DNA of 64,000 nt from Flavobacterium sp. AG291 (GCF_003350375.1 NZ_QQAR01000004.1:186001-250000); one strand, 5' to 3'; positions 6,762 through 16,232 are shown, counted from the stretch's first letter. Notes: generated from the sequence alone by a model not told the origin. Made by a program: numbers and translations.

Positions 6762-8906
6762 TTATTTTACGATTGTCATCTCGTCAACAATGTGTTTAGC
6801 ATTTGAGTATTTGTCGATTACCCAAAGTACATAACGGATGTCAACGTTGATGGTTCTTTGAAGGTCTTTATCAAAGATAACGTCACCGGCCATAGCTTCG
6901 ATGTTACCGTCAAACGCAAGACCGATAAGCTCACCTTTGCCATTTAGTACCGGAGAACCTGAGTTACCACCTGTAATATCATTATCCGTAAGGAAGTTTA
7001 CAGGCATATAACCTGCTTTATCAGCATACTGACCGAAGTCTTTTTTCTCATAAAGCTCAAGAAGTCTTTTCGGAAGATCGAACTCCTCATCATTTGGTTT
7101 GTATTTAGCTACTTCACCCTGCATAGTAGTGTAGTAGTTTTTCTTAGCATCGTTTCTCTTATCTTTAGGAAGCGAACGTACTTTACCGTAAGTTAAACGC
7201 AGTGTGCTGTTAGCATCAGGATAATATTTAACATCCGGATTAGCAACTCTAAGACCTTCTACAAGTAAACGGAATGATTTAGAGAAATCAGCATCAAGTT
7301 TTTGCTGCTCTTCAGATTTAGCTCTGTATTTAGTCATCAAATCAGATGAAAGAAGGTAAAGCGGGTCATTTTTAAGTGTCTCAACACTTGGATTTGCCAA
7401 CCATGCTTCAAGTTTCTCTTTCGTACCAAAGATACTATTGTCAAATGCATTATTTACATAAGTAGTGTAGTTGTAATTGTTCTCTTTGCCAATTTTAGCA
7501 ACAAGCGGAGCAATTTCGTATCCTGTTGATTTAGTAGCGTAAAGATTAAGCTGCGCTGCAAGCACATCTTTCTCTATAGGCAGGTACATTGTACCGTATA
7601 CTTCTTCGATATAAGCATCAAGATCACCTTTCATAGCCGCTCTTCCTGATTCATTAGAGTTAGCATACTGCTCAAGTCCACGACCTAAACCTGCTGGTGT
7701 AGCTGCAAAAGCACTTGTTCTAAGCATACCTACAAGGTAGTTATCATGACGCGCTTTCTCGTTTGTTTTAGCATAGTAACCGTTAATAGTAGTGATTACA
7801 TCCCCATACTTAGCTTTGTTCTCAGGCTTGTTAGCCCATTTGTTGAACTCAGCTTCATTTTTAGCTTTAGTCGCTGCTGTTTTGTGCTTTGTAAGCGCAT
7901 CGATCATACCCTGGCGGTTTTTCCAGTAATTGGCAACCTGAGCATATTTAGATGCATAGTTAAGACGCACTTTCTGGTCTTTGTCCATATGCACCTTCAT
8001 TTTGTCCATACCAAGTTTAGATGACTCAACCCAGGCAGGGTAAGCATACTTAACATTCTGCTCGATACCACCAGCCGGCATCCAGCGGTTAGTACGGCCC
8101 GGGTATCCAAGGATCATTGCAAAGTCGTTCTCCTGAACACCTTTTAAACTTACAGGTAGGTAGTGTTTAGGTTTTAGAGGAACGTTTTTCTCAGAGTATT
8201 CAGCTGGGTTACCGTTTGCATCTGCATATACACGGAACATTGAGAAATCACCTGTGTGACGAGGCCACTCCCAGTTGTCAGTGTCTCCACCAAATTTACC
8301 AATGCTCTCAGGAGGTGTACCTACAAGACGAACATCGTTATAATCCTGGTAAACAAAATAATAGAATTCATTACCCTGGAAGAAAGAACGAACAGAAACT
8401 ACATATTTACCGTTCTCACTGTTTTCTTTTTCGATAGCAGCGCTTTCCTGTTGGATAGCTTTTTCTCTTTCTGCTTCAGTCATATTAGGATTAAGTTTCC
8501 CTAATATTCTTTTTGTAGCATCGTCCATTCTTACAAAGAAACGAACTGAAAGGCTTTTTGGCTTTAGCTCCCCTGCATGGTTAGCAGCCCAGAAACCATT
8601 TTTAAGCCAGTTAGCTTCAGGAGTAGAAAGTTCAGCGATTGCCTCATAACCGCAGTGGTGGTTCGTAAGAACAAGTCCGTCTTTAGAGATGATCTCAGCT
8701 GTACAGCCACCATTAAACTGAACGATAGCATCTTTTAAGCTATGGTTGTTAATGCTGTAAATCTCTTCAGTTGTTAACTGAAGTCCCATTTTCTGCATAT
8801 CCCTGTGATTAAGACGCTCAATGAACATCAAAAACCACATTCCCTCGTCAGCTCTTACCGGCAGAACCATGAGTGACATGGTAAGGAATAAAATAATTTT
8901 TTTCAT
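6762..8906 (-). CDS. S46 family dipeptidyl peptidase (DPP7/DPP11 type)
   Basis: A 714-residue secreted serine exopeptidase with signal peptide MKKIILFLTMSLMVLPVRA. The chymotrypsin-like triad is visible: His in TNHHCGY (about 84), Asp in the GGDTDNWEWPRH patch (about 226) and Ser in GGNSGSPV (about 648). S46 enzymes remove dipeptides from peptides in the periplasm and feed amino-acid catabolism in Bacteroidota. DPP7 and DPP11 are told apart by one S1-pocket residue (Gly against Arg/Ser, about 18 residues past the catalytic Ser); here that place appears to be the Gly of FDGN, which would favour DPP7 with preference for hydrophobic P1, but my alignment by eye is not certain. Monocistronic with a strong terminator. 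Confidence 0.93.
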   Translation of the reverse strand: MKKIILFLTMSLMVLPVRADEGMWFLMFIERLNHRDMQKMGLQLTTEEIYSINNHSLKDAIVQFNGGCTAEIISKDGLVLTNHHCGYEAIAELSTPEANWLKNGFWAANHAGELKPKSLSVRFFVRMDDATKRILGKLNPNMTEAEREKAIQQESAAIEKENSENGKYVVSVRSFFQGNEFYYFVYQDYNDVRLVGTPPESIGKFGGDTDNWEWPRHTGDFSMFRVYADANGNPAEYSEKNVPLKPKHYLPVSLKGVQENDFAMILGYPGRTNRWMPAGGIEQNVKYAYPAWVESSKLGMDKMKVHMDKDQKVRLNYASKYAQVANYWKNRQGMIDALTKHKTAATKAKNEAEFNKWANKPENKAKYGDVITTINGYYAKTNEKARHDNYLVGMLRTSAFAATPAGLGRGLEQYANSNESGRAAMKGDLDAYIEEVYGTMYLPIEKDVLAAQLNLYATKSTGYEIAPLVAKIGKENNYNYTTYVNNAFDNSIFGTKEKLEAWLANPSVETLKNDPLYLLSSDLMTKYRAKSEEQQKLDADFSKSFRLLVEGLRVANPDVKYYPDANSTLRLTYGKVRSLPKDKRNDAKKNYYTTMQGEVAKYKPNDEEFDLPKRLLELYEKKDFGQYADKAGYMPVNFLTDNDITGGNSGSPVLNGKGELIGLAFDGNIEAMAGDVIFDKDLQRTINVDIRYVLWVIDKYSNAKHIVDEMTIVK

Positions 8907-8922
8907 TTGTTGTGGATAAAAG

Positions 8923-8986
8923 TTAATAGTCGTTAGCTAATAGTCACTGTAAATTCATTTTTGTTACAGCATAACCACTAACTATT
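8923..8986. repeat. Intergenic word repeat (TAATAGTC / AGTTAGTGG type)
   Basis: TTAATAGTC (8923-8931) and CTAATAGTC (8937-8945) are direct repeats, and AACCACTAACTATT (8973-8986) is a degenerate inverted copy. Similar low-complexity words recur in other gaps of this window. A TATCTTCG box, one mismatch from the -7 consensus, lies at 9003-9010 for the S46 gene. Confidence 0.4.
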
Positions 8987-9076
8987 TTTAAATTTTGTGC
9001 TGCGAAGATACTTTTTTTTGAGAATTCAATAAAATTATAGGGTTGTAAAAACTATGTAAAGAATACATTTTCCCGT

Positions 9077-9100
9077 AAAAAAAAGATGCCTTTCGGCATC
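9077..9100 (-). terminator. Intrinsic terminator of the LTA-synthase-like gene
   Basis: GATGCC / GGCATC stem with a TTTC loop at 9085-9100, extended by A-T pairs and followed on the minus strand by eight T. It begins just 4 bases past the stop codon. Confidence 0.9.
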
Positions 9101-9103
9101 TTA

Positions 9104-11122
9104 TTACTCTTTTGATAACCCAACCATGGCCAGTCCTTTTTTCTTTTCAGATTCCGGCAGATAGTCGCGTTTATTTAAGTGGGTATAATATTCCTGTATA
9201 AAAGCCTTAAATCTGTTGATATCTTCTTCGTCTGCTTTGGTTATATGCTTAATAAGATTATGCTTCCCAAGCGGGTCTTTTCTGTAATCCGATTTAAGCA
9301 ATACATCTTTTTCATTGAACAGATAGTAATAATCATCGGTTATAAAATTGAAAGCACCATTGGAAAAATTAATCACAAAATGATTTTTGGCAGCCTCTTT
9401 ATCAAAGTGATCTTTACCAAAAGCGAAATACGGTTTGTCATAATTCATCATTCCCAGCAGTGTAGGCATAATATCAATATGCTGCATAATCTTATCATCT
9501 TTCGCTTTCATTGTGCTGCCCGGCTTAAAGAAGAATATCGGAATGGTATAGTCAAACGGCGCCTTTTTAAATTTCTTATTATCTGCCCCTGATGAATGGT
9601 CGGCAGTAATTATAAAAAGAGTGTTTTTATACCATGGTTCCTTTTCAATGCTTTTAAAGAATTCACCCAATGCATAATCTGAATACTTTATAGCACGGTG
9701 AATGGGCAATGTGCCCTCGCTGAACTGTTTGGGTAATCCCGGAGGAATAGCATACGGATGGTGTGAAGACAGCGTAAAGAATGTAGCAAAAAATGGCTTG
9801 CCGGTATCACTCATCTTATTAAGCTTTTTGTGAACAAAAGGCATGAACTTGTGATCCCATATACCCCATTTACCGTCAAAATCAGCCGTGCCATTCTCCT
9901 GCTCATATTCGCCACGGGAGTAGAAATTCTTTATCCCCGTATTTTTACCAAAAGACACAAATCCCATAGATTCTTTTACAGCTCCATGAAAGAACGCCGT
10001 ATTGTACCCCATATCGTTCATACACTGTGGCAATGCATAATAAGGAGCCACCGAGTTAGGCATTGACAAAAAGTGTTCTTTAAATGTTGGTATTGATGCC
10101 CAGATAGCGGGAAGAGCATCTACCGAGCGGTAACCATTCTGATGTCCGTTAGTAAACAGATAACCCTCCTGAAAAAGTGAGTCAAGAAAAGGAGTATTGG
10201 TTTCCTGTCCGGGTTTAAACTGATCTGAAAGGCTTTTTATATGAGCCTTACCGAAACTTTCCAATATAATAACCATTACATTGGTTTTTCTGTCAATATC
10301 AAACGCCTCTAATATTTCAGGATTATGAGTGGTAGGGTATATATTTTCGGCAATCTTATCATCAAAATATTTCAATGCCTTTGCCTCTTTCGACTTACCT
10401 ATTGTCCTAATAAAACAAAACGGATTACTTAGCATAAAAGAGGTATGCGTAGGGTTTTCGGTATACAGGAATGCATCGTTCATACCTATAGGAAACGATG
10501 CCGCTGAAAATGTAGCTCCCCTCACAAAGAATACCACTACTACCATCATTGCCAAAAAGTAACCACTATTAACGATATAATATCTTTTAGGAGTAACAGT
10601 TTCATTTTTTTCTAAAAACTCCTGTTTTCCTTCACATGAACATTTATAGCTTTGGTATAAAATAACCAGCAATAGAAAATAAAAAATAAAGCCGTACCAA
10701 TAGTCTGCAACAAAATCAGCTAAAAGCGGCACAAAAGCATCTTCTCCCAAAAGAAAGAAATCGCCCAATACAATTCTTGCCTGTTTGAAAGGGTAATAAA
10801 AAATATCGGCAACATTAATCAGCAAACCCAGTCCATTAGTCACCATAAACACCCAGAACATTACTTTACGATACATTTTATTCTCCCTGAAATGGAATGG
10901 AATCAAAGACATAACGATAAATAACAAATTGATGTAAATTATAGAAACCGTATCAAACATCAGGCTGCCTCTTAAAAGACTTAACACATCTTTTCCCTGT
11001 ATCGGATCAATAAGATCACTATTAAAGTATAAAAAAGCGAGACGGCATAACATAAAAACCACATACACCGTAAACAGTCTCACTAACAAAACAAAAAGAC
11101 TGTTTTTATAATTGAATTTCAT
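9104..11122 (-). CDS. LTA synthase family membrane enzyme (sulfatase fold)
   Basis: A 672-residue protein. Five hydrophobic segments occupy roughly residues 10-220, then an extracytoplasmic alkaline-phosphatase/sulfatase domain follows. Metal-site motifs seen: VIILESFGKAH (start of the domain) and ITADHSSG (Asp-His pair). The segment expected to hold the nucleophile reads NGYRSVDALPAI, so the attacking residue looks like Ser rather than the Thr of Gram-positive LtaS (inference). Gram-negative Bacteroidota make no lipoteichoic acid, so the likely role is transfer of a phosphoglycerol or phosphoethanolamine group onto a glycan, lipid A or another envelope polymer, as in OpgB and EptA relatives. 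Own -7 box and terminator; no operon partner. Confidence 0.85.
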   Translation of the reverse strand: MKFNYKNSLFVLLVRLFTVYVVFMLCRLAFLYFNSDLIDPIQGKDVLSLLRGSLMFDTVSIIYINLLFIVMSLIPFHFRENKMYRKVMFWVFMVTNGLGLLINVADIFYYPFKQARIVLGDFFLLGEDAFVPLLADFVADYWYGFIFYFLLLVILYQSYKCSCEGKQEFLEKNETVTPKRYYIVNSGYFLAMMVVVVFFVRGATFSAASFPIGMNDAFLYTENPTHTSFMLSNPFCFIRTIGKSKEAKALKYFDDKIAENIYPTTHNPEILEAFDIDRKTNVMVIILESFGKAHIKSLSDQFKPGQETNTPFLDSLFQEGYLFTNGHQNGYRSVDALPAIWASIPTFKEHFLSMPNSVAPYYALPQCMNDMGYNTAFFHGAVKESMGFVSFGKNTGIKNFYSRGEYEQENGTADFDGKWGIWDHKFMPFVHKKLNKMSDTGKPFFATFFTLSSHHPYAIPPGLPKQFSEGTLPIHRAIKYSDYALGEFFKSIEKEPWYKNTLFIITADHSSGADNKKFKKAPFDYTIPIFFFKPGSTMKAKDDKIMQHIDIMPTLLGMMNYDKPYFAFGKDHFDKEAAKNHFVINFSNGAFNFITDDYYYLFNEKDVLLKSDYRKDPLGKHNLIKHITKADEEDINRFKAFIQEYYTHLNKRDYLPESEKKKGLAMVGLSKE

Positions 11123-11175
11123 AATATTTTGCTATCAAATAGTTATAAAAATGTTAACTAAAAATTTTTACGATG

Positions 11176-11183
11176 CAAAGATA
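11176..11183 (-). promoter_or_regulatory. -7 promoter box for the LTA-synthase-like gene
   Basis: TATCTTTG on the minus strand, an exact TAnnTTTG match, 53 bases before the ATG at 11122. Confidence 0.6.
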
Positions 11184-11271
11184 TAGGGTTTTTATTAAAA
11201 TTAAGTTAACAAATGCGATTATTTAAACAAATGTTTAATTTTTAATGTATTGAAAACTAAGTATAAAACAC

Positions 11272-11296
11272 AAAAAAAGCCTACTTAAAAGTCGGC
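11272..11296 (-). terminator. Intrinsic terminator of obg
   Basis: GCC-ACTT / AAGT-GGC stem with one mismatch (11279-11296), followed on the minus strand by seven T. Confidence 0.65.
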
Positions 11297-11318
11297 CTTA
11301 GTATATTTAAGAATAGTA

Positions 11319-12320
11319 TTAGTTGTTCAGCATTTGCCAAAGCTTATCCTTCAGTTCAGTAAGTCCCTGTTGCGCAACAGACGAGATAAACATATAAGGC
11401 ATACCTTTAAATTCCTTATCAAGTGCTGTTTTCATTTCAGCCTTAAGTTCATCGTCAAGCATATCGCATTTAGAAACCACAATCAGCCTGTCTTTATCAA
11501 GCATTTCAGGATTATAACGTCTTAGCTCATCCAGAAGTATATCATATTCTTTTTTGATGTCTTCAGCATCCGCAGGAATCAAAAACAATAATGTTGAGTT
11601 ACGTTCAATATGCCTTAAAAAATAATGTCCTAGTCCTTTACCCTCTGCAGCCCCCTCAATGATTCCGGGAATATCGGCAATTACAAATGATTGGAAATCT
11701 CTGTAGGCTACAATCCCTAAATTAGGTTTAAGAGTCGTAAACGGATAATCGGCAATTTTAGGCTTAGCAGAAGTAAGTACCGATAGTAATGTTGATTTTC
11801 CGGCATTAGGAAAACCTACCAAGCCAACATCAGCAAGAACTTTAAGCTCAAGAATGATATCGCGTTCTTCTGCAGGCATTCCCGGCTGCGAATATCTTGG
11901 CGTCTGGTTTGTTGCACTACGAAAATGCCAGTTCCCCAAACCTCCTTTACCACCTTTGGCTACAATTTGTTTTTCGCCATCTTCTGTAATCTCGAAAAGT
12001 ATTTCGTTAGTTTCTTTATCACGAACCACAGTTCCCAACGGAACCTCAATGTATTTATCCTCACCATCTGCACCGGTACTGCGTGCACTACCACCATCGC
12101 CACCATGGGTAGCTTTAATGTGTCTTGCAAACTTAAGGTGATACAATGTCCACAAACTCTTGTTCCCAATCAGGTAAACATGTCCTCCACGGCCACCATC
12201 ACCTCCATCAGGCCCACCCTTTTCAATAAACTTTTCTCTGTGCAGGTGTGTAGACCCTTTACCTCCTTTACCGGAAGACACATATATCTTTACGTAATCT
12301 ACAAAATTCCCTTCTGTCAT
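11319..12320 (-). CDS. obgE: GTPase Obg/CgtA
   Basis: A 333-residue Obg GTPase. The glycine-rich Obg fold spans about residues 1-160 (repeated GGxGG such as SSGKGGKGS and GGDGGRGG), then the G domain: G1 GFPNAGKS (169-176), G2 region YPFTTLKP, G3 DIPG, G4 SKCD, G5 region SSVAQQ. It lacks the extra C-terminal OCT domain and so is shorter than E. coli ObgE, the usual form in this phylum. Obg binds the 50S ribosomal subunit and links ribosome maturation to growth and stress; it is normally essential. Here it is monocistronic, separated from adk, with which it is often clustered in Flavobacteriia. A perfect -7 box lies 41 bases upstream. Confidence 0.97.
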   Translation of the reverse strand: MTEGNFVDYVKIYVSSGKGGKGSTHLHREKFIEKGGPDGGDGGRGGHVYLIGNKSLWTLYHLKFARHIKATHGGDGGSARSTGADGEDKYIEVPLGTVVRDKETNEILFEITEDGEKQIVAKGGKGGLGNWHFRSATNQTPRYSQPGMPAEERDIILELKVLADVGLVGFPNAGKSTLLSVLTSAKPKIADYPFTTLKPNLGIVAYRDFQSFVIADIPGIIEGAAEGKGLGHYFLRHIERNSTLLFLIPADAEDIKKEYDILLDELRRYNPEMLDKDRLIVVSKCDMLDDELKAEMKTALDKEFKGMPYMFISSVAQQGLTELKDKLWQMLNN

Positions 12321-12360
12321 GCTTTCCTGTTAATTGTTTATTGTTTTGTGGTTGTGGGTG

Positions 12361-12368
12361 CAAAAGTA
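12361..12368 (-). promoter_or_regulatory. -7 promoter box for obgE
   Basis: TACTTTTG on the minus strand, an exact TAnnTTTG match, 41 bases before the ATG. Confidence 0.6.
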
Positions 12369-12434
12369 AGCTATTTTTATGAATTTGCCTATTTAAGCCA
12401 CTTTAGACAAAACAGAACTTATTAAAAAACAAAA

Positions 12435-12452
12435 CGGGGCTCAAGTGCCCCG
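12435..12452 (-). terminator. Intrinsic terminator of the T9SS type A protein gene
   Basis: CGGGGC / GCCCCG stem with a TCAAGT loop, followed on the minus strand by TTTTGTTTTTTAAT. Confidence 0.85.
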
Positions 12453-12484
12453 CTTCATCAAGTTGACAAAATTTAGTAGTCTCT

Positions 12485-13942
12485 TTAGTTTCTTATAAAC
12501 ATTTTTACAGCCTGAGCGTTATTGCCATTAAGCTTAATAAAATAGGTGCCTGAAGAAAGGCTTTCTACATTAATAGCTGTTAGAGATGCATTAATTTTTC
12601 CATTAAGAAGCACCTTCCCCGAAACATCCACAATGCTGTAATCGTGAATTGGGGAATTTTCAGCTAGAGCAATGTTAAGGATGTTGTTTGTTGGGTTTGG
12701 ATATACTGTAACTGCATTTGACAGTGACGGATCATTAACTCCTAATGTACAATCAGGATTAGCAGTAATTGTTAATGGGTTATCATAAGTACTCATTATG
12801 TTATTAGCACATACAGCCATTGCTGCATCAACATGGTACACACCCGGAGTAGTCGCTACATAGCTTGCTTCATAACCATCCTCTAAAGGAAGACCGTCTT
12901 TAAACCACTGAATATTGATATAATCTTCTGCAGCTCCCGGTAATGCCAATGCAACTGTATCACCTTCACAAAGCAGGTAATCAGGACCATCCATTTCTAC
13001 ATCTTCACTTGGTGTTGCAGTGAATGAAAGCGGTAACCAGTTATAACTGTCAATAAATATAGTATTCGACTCATAAGAATCTTCACCAATTGTTGCAACT
13101 ACTTTTAAAGTAGCCTGATCATAAGTATTCCAGTCATATTCGAAAGATGCAACCGTAGCGCCTTCAATAGCTGTGAATTCTTCCTCATCACCAAATTTTG
13201 CATACCATTGGTAGGTATCATAACCTACTGCATTAGTTACGAAAGTCAGCCCGTAAGTGTCCGGACAAAGCATAGTATCTCCCTGAATCACGAGTGGAGA
13301 TGGGGTAGCCGGACCACAATCGTCGCTTGCAACAACATTTACAGGTATTGATGCTGAAGTAGCATTAGGACATATTTCTACCCCTGCAACTACATTGTAA
13401 ACACCTGGCTCAGTAATAGTGTAAGTAATTGAAGTTGCCCCTTCAATTGCAACACCATCTTTATACCATTGAACAATGGTATAAGGCTCAAGAACTGTTT
13501 GTACAATTTTTGCTCCTGTACACATTACATACTTTTGCTGTAACGTTTCTTCATCAAATTCAAAATGTACGTTACCCTGAAGTTGGTTTCTTATTAAAAG
13601 ACTAGACCAGTTATAACTGTCAATCTGAATTTCATTTGACTCATACGTCTGGCCATCTTTAGTAACTACAACTTTTAAAAGTGCTTGGTCATAAGTATAC
13701 CAATCATATGTAAATGATGCAGCGTTAGCTCCTTCTATAGCTTCGAAGTCATCATTTAAAAACCAATACTTGAAATACCACTGATAAGAATCATATTCAT
13801 CAGTATTTGTTATCATTGCTGTTCCGTCTGTGTAAGGACACAACATTACATCACCTTCAATAGTCGGCGCCTGTGCAAATACTCCCCCAGTAAACACAAT
13901 GAAGAAGAATGCGAATAGTTTTTTAATCATTATAGAGTTCAT
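12485..13942 (-). CDS. Secreted T9SS type A cargo protein with tandem Ig-like repeats
   Basis: A 485-residue protein with a signal peptide (MIKKLFAFFF..GGVFAQ; the ATG at 13930 is an alternative start). Two Ig-like modules repeat with a period of about 190 residues: GDVMLCPYTDG (30-) and GDTMLCPDTYG (221-), each with YQWY, AIEGA, ESN and DSYNW landmarks. Between and after them are shorter modules ending PGVYNV/PGVYHV. The last 80 residues are a type A sorting domain (VTVYPNPTNNILNI ... SSGTYFIKL ... VKMFI), which directs passage through the type IX system and surface attachment by PorU, encoded in this window. A cell-surface adhesin or binding role is inferred. Its upstream region carries a 21-bp-spaced repeat. 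Confidence 0.92.
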   Translation of the reverse strand: MNSIMIKKLFAFFFIVFTGGVFAQAPTIEGDVMLCPYTDGTAMITNTDEYDSYQWYFKYWFLNDDFEAIEGANAASFTYDWYTYDQALLKVVVTKDGQTYESNEIQIDSYNWSSLLIRNQLQGNVHFEFDEETLQQKYVMCTGAKIVQTVLEPYTIVQWYKDGVAIEGATSITYTITEPGVYNVVAGVEICPNATSASIPVNVVASDDCGPATPSPLVIQGDTMLCPDTYGLTFVTNAVGYDTYQWYAKFGDEEEFTAIEGATVASFEYDWNTYDQATLKVVATIGEDSYESNTIFIDSYNWLPLSFTATPSEDVEMDGPDYLLCEGDTVALALPGAAEDYINIQWFKDGLPLEDGYEASYVATTPGVYHVDAAMAVCANNIMSTYDNPLTITANPDCTLGVNDPSLSNAVTVYPNPTNNILNIALAENSPIHDYSIVDVSGKVLLNGKINASLTAINVESLSSGTYFIKLNGNNAQAVKMFIRN

Positions 13943-13991
13943 TTTGTTATACTACAAATGACAATAATGCTTCTCAAAAAACCATTATTTA

Positions 13992-14032
13992 ATTGCGGAC
14001 AAAACGTGACATTTTTAAACGAAAACGTGACA
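13992..14032 (-). promoter_or_regulatory. Operator-like 21-bp-spaced repeat upstream of the T9SS type A gene
   Basis: AAAACGTGACA occurs at 14001-14011 and again at 14022-14032, 21 bp apart. Read toward the gene, the inner copy is AATGTCACGTTTTGTCCGC, almost identical to the site at 21762-21780 and similar to 4363-4380. The inner copy lies about 60 bases before the ATG. The 9-bp-unit, 21-bp-period layout recalls LytTR-type regulator sites (inference). Confidence 0.5.
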
Positions 14033-14162
14033 ACAACTATAAATCAACGCTTTATAAAAACAACAACTGAGAATGCTTTAATTAAAACCACGTGTTTTTA
14101 AATACTATAATTAACAGATGTTTACCCAAACTTAGACCATCATTTAGTAACTTGCATCAAAT

Positions 14163-14909
14163 ATGAAATACATGAAGATCATACCGCTCAATGAGGGCAT
14201 ATTTACCGTTACTAAAGACAAAATATTTACTCAAATACAACGAAATGAAGTTGAAACAGCCGATCCAAAGTTGTTAAAAATGGGCGTATGTCCATTTTTG
14301 ATAGTGTTGCCTAACAACGAGCTGGTTTTATTCGATGCAGGAACGGGTTACATAAAAAACAATCAGGTTGTACTGCTTCAACGCATAGAGGAGGCCGGCT
14401 ATCAACTGGAGCAGGTAAGTAAGATTCTGCTATCGCATCTTCATAAAGACCACATCGAAGGCTTAGGACAAATTAATGGCAACGCTATTAAACCCTATTT
14501 CCCTAATGCTCAAATATATTATCAGCAAAGAGAATTAGAGTATGCTTTAGAGCAAACAGAAAGCTATTCGTTCGATCACGAATACTTAAAACTCTTCTCA
14601 AAACTACCAAACCTTGTTGCCATGAATGACATCGAGGGCAACATAAACGAATATATTACATATCAGGTAACAGGAGGACACTCTCCTTTTCATCAGGTAT
14701 TCTGGATAAAAGAAGGAAATGAAACTGCTTTTTATGGCGCAGATAATCTCCCTCAAAAAAGCTACCTGAAATTCCATATCGCCTACAAATCAGACTACGA
14801 CGGCAAAAAAGCAAAAGAATTAAGGCTGCTATGGGAAGAACAGGCTAAAACTGAAAACTGGACAGTATTATTCTACCATGAATTTAGCCGTAATGTAACG
14901 CCATTATAA
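14163..14909 (+). CDS. Metallo-beta-lactamase-fold hydrolase
   Basis: A 248-residue MBL-fold protein. The zinc motif SHLHKDHIEG (HxHxDH, about 98-103) is intact, a later His lies in TGGHSPFHQV, an Asp in FYGADNLPQK, and the final His in LFYHEFSR, so all usual metal ligands can be placed. There is no signal peptide, indicating a cytoplasmic enzyme of the lactonase/glyoxalase-like group rather than an antibiotic beta-lactamase. Substrate unknown. The gene is monocistronic and divergent from the T9SS type A gene, with which it shares the 220-bp intergenic region; a bidirectional terminator separates it from the convergent CorC-like gene. Confidence 0.88.
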   Translation: MKYMKIIPLNEGIFTVTKDKIFTQIQRNEVETADPKLLKMGVCPFLIVLPNNELVLFDAGTGYIKNNQVVLLQRIEEAGYQLEQVSKILLSHLHKDHIEGLGQINGNAIKPYFPNAQIYYQQRELEYALEQTESYSFDHEYLKLFSKLPNLVAMNDIEGNINEYITYQVTGGHSPFHQVFWIKEGNETAFYGADNLPQKSYLKFHIAYKSDYDGKKAKELRLLWEEQAKTENWTVLFYHEFSRNVTPL

Positions 14910-14914
14910 ACAGA

Positions 14915-14937
14915 AAAAGCCGGATAAACCGGCTTTT
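14915..14937. terminator. Bidirectional intrinsic terminator
   Basis: AAAAGCCGG / CCGGCTTTT, a perfect 9-bp stem with a 5-base loop, between convergent genes (MBL-fold enzyme and CorC/HlyC protein). Confidence 0.9.
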
Positions 14938-14954
14938 CATATTTCTAAAAAATG

Positions 14955-16232
14955 TTATTCTTTTAGTGATCTTACTTTTACTTCCTCGATCTTTACACCG
15001 TCCATTTTTAAAACTTCAAGCTCATAAAGATTCCATGCAAGCTTCTCACCTACTTTTGGTATGTATGAAAGCTCTGTCATTACAAGTCCGCTAACGGTAG
15101 TCACTTCATAATCATTCGTCAAATCATCCAGATCAAAATAAGTAAGGAAATCATGCAGCGGATAATGTCCGTCTACCGTCCAGGTTCCATCTTCATTAGC
15201 AACAAGCTTAAACTCGTCTTCATAAAAATCGGAAGCATCACCTACTAATGCCTCAAGGATATCATTAAGGGTAATTAATCCCTGGAATACACCATACTCA
15301 TCTGTTACCAATGCATAGTGTACTTTAGTTTTTTTGAATATCTCAAGTGCCTTGTATGCCGAGGTATGCTCTATCAGATATACAGGCTCTTTTACGATTT
15401 CTTTCAGGCTAAAATCATTCCTGTCATAATTAGCAAAAATGTCTTTTAGCAACACTACCCCTATCACATCATCCAGGCTTGCCCCATCAATAACAGGATA
15501 TACAGAATGTAGCTCCTGAAGCATTATCTCTCGAACCTTTTCATTGTTAGAATCGGTAGAAAGATAAGCCACTGATTTACGGTGGGTCATAAGGGAATTT
15601 ACCTTACGATCTCCAATATGAAATACCCTTTCCATAATGTCGTGTTCAATCTCCTGAACCTCTCCTCCTTCTGTACCTTCCTTAATAATGGCTTTGATTT
15701 CCTCTTCGGTAACTTTTCCATCTGCCGTTGGGCGAATGTTGAAAACCTTCAAAAGGAATTCTGTAGACGAAGTAAGCAGCCAAATAAACGGAGCTGTAAC
15801 TATCGAGATGTACTTCATCGGTATAGCCACCGCTTTCGCTATAGTTTCCGGATAATTTAGTCCTATTCGTTTAGGAAGCAGCTCACCAAGAACCAATGAG
15901 AAAAACGTTAGTATAACAACTACTATACCTACTGATATATTTGCTGCATAAGGCTTAAGCACTTCAAAACTTTCGATAAAAACCTTAACATTGTCGGTTA
16001 CTTTATCACCCGAATAAATACCGGTTAATATACCGATAAGTGTAATACCTATCTGCACCGTTGAAAGGAACTTATTAGGCGAGTTCGCAAGATCAAGTGC
16101 CGTTTGTGCACTTGCATTACCTTTTTTAGCTGCAGATTCAAGACGATTTTTTCTTGCCGAAATCAATGCGATCTCTGACATGGAGAAAACCCCGTTTAAA
16201 ATAATCAGAAATAATATTATGGCTATTTCCAA
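14955..16232 (-). CDS. CNNM/CorC (HlyC) family membrane transport protein
   Basis: A 425-residue protein with three recognisable parts: DUF21 membrane domain (about 1-170, with hydrophobic segments at the start MEIAIILFLIILNGVFS, near 60-75 and 100-118), a pair of CBS domains (about 200-330, MTHRKSVAYL and YGVFQGLITLNDIL), and a C-terminal CorC/HlyC transporter-associated domain (about 340-425, ending in a VKMDG-like KMDGVKIEEVKV strand). Family knowledge links these proteins to Mg2+/Co2+ efflux and divalent-cation homeostasis; the label haemolysin is historical. It is the last gene of an hpt-adk-corC run on the minus strand, 15 bases after adk. Confidence 0.92.
   Translation of the reverse strand: MEIAIILFLIILNGVFSMSEIALISARKNRLESAAKKGNASAQTALDLANSPNKFLSTVQIGITLIGILTGIYSGDKVTDNVKVFIESFEVLKPYAANISVGIVVVILTFFSLVLGELLPKRIGLNYPETIAKAVAIPMKYISIVTAPFIWLLTSSTEFLLKVFNIRPTADGKVTEEEIKAIIKEGTEGGEVQEIEHDIMERVFHIGDRKVNSLMTHRKSVAYLSTDSNNEKVREIMLQELHSVYPVIDGASLDDVIGVVLLKDIFANYDRNDFSLKEIVKEPVYLIEHTSAYKALEIFKKTKVHYALVTDEYGVFQGLITLNDILEALVGDASDFYEDEFKLVANEDGTWTVDGHYPLHDFLTYFDLDDLTNDYEVTTVSGLVMTELSYIPKVGEKLAWNLYELEVLKMDGVKIEEVKVRSLKE

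Noticed and set aside
8216-8504. Overlapping open frames on the + strand inside the S46 peptidase gene
   Set aside because: They are antisense shadows of a well-supported gene with catalytic motifs, have no promoter, and their composition is unlike real proteins here.
11854-12425. Long open frames opposite obgE, one reaching 166 codons
   Set aside because: Glycine-rich codons in the Obg fold create stop-free antisense frames; no start signal or family features.
13992-14032. Sigma-54 promoter at the ATGTCAC-motif
   Set aside because: The GG-N10-GC core of -24/-12 promoters is not present: the first element reads GT and the spacing to GC is 12.
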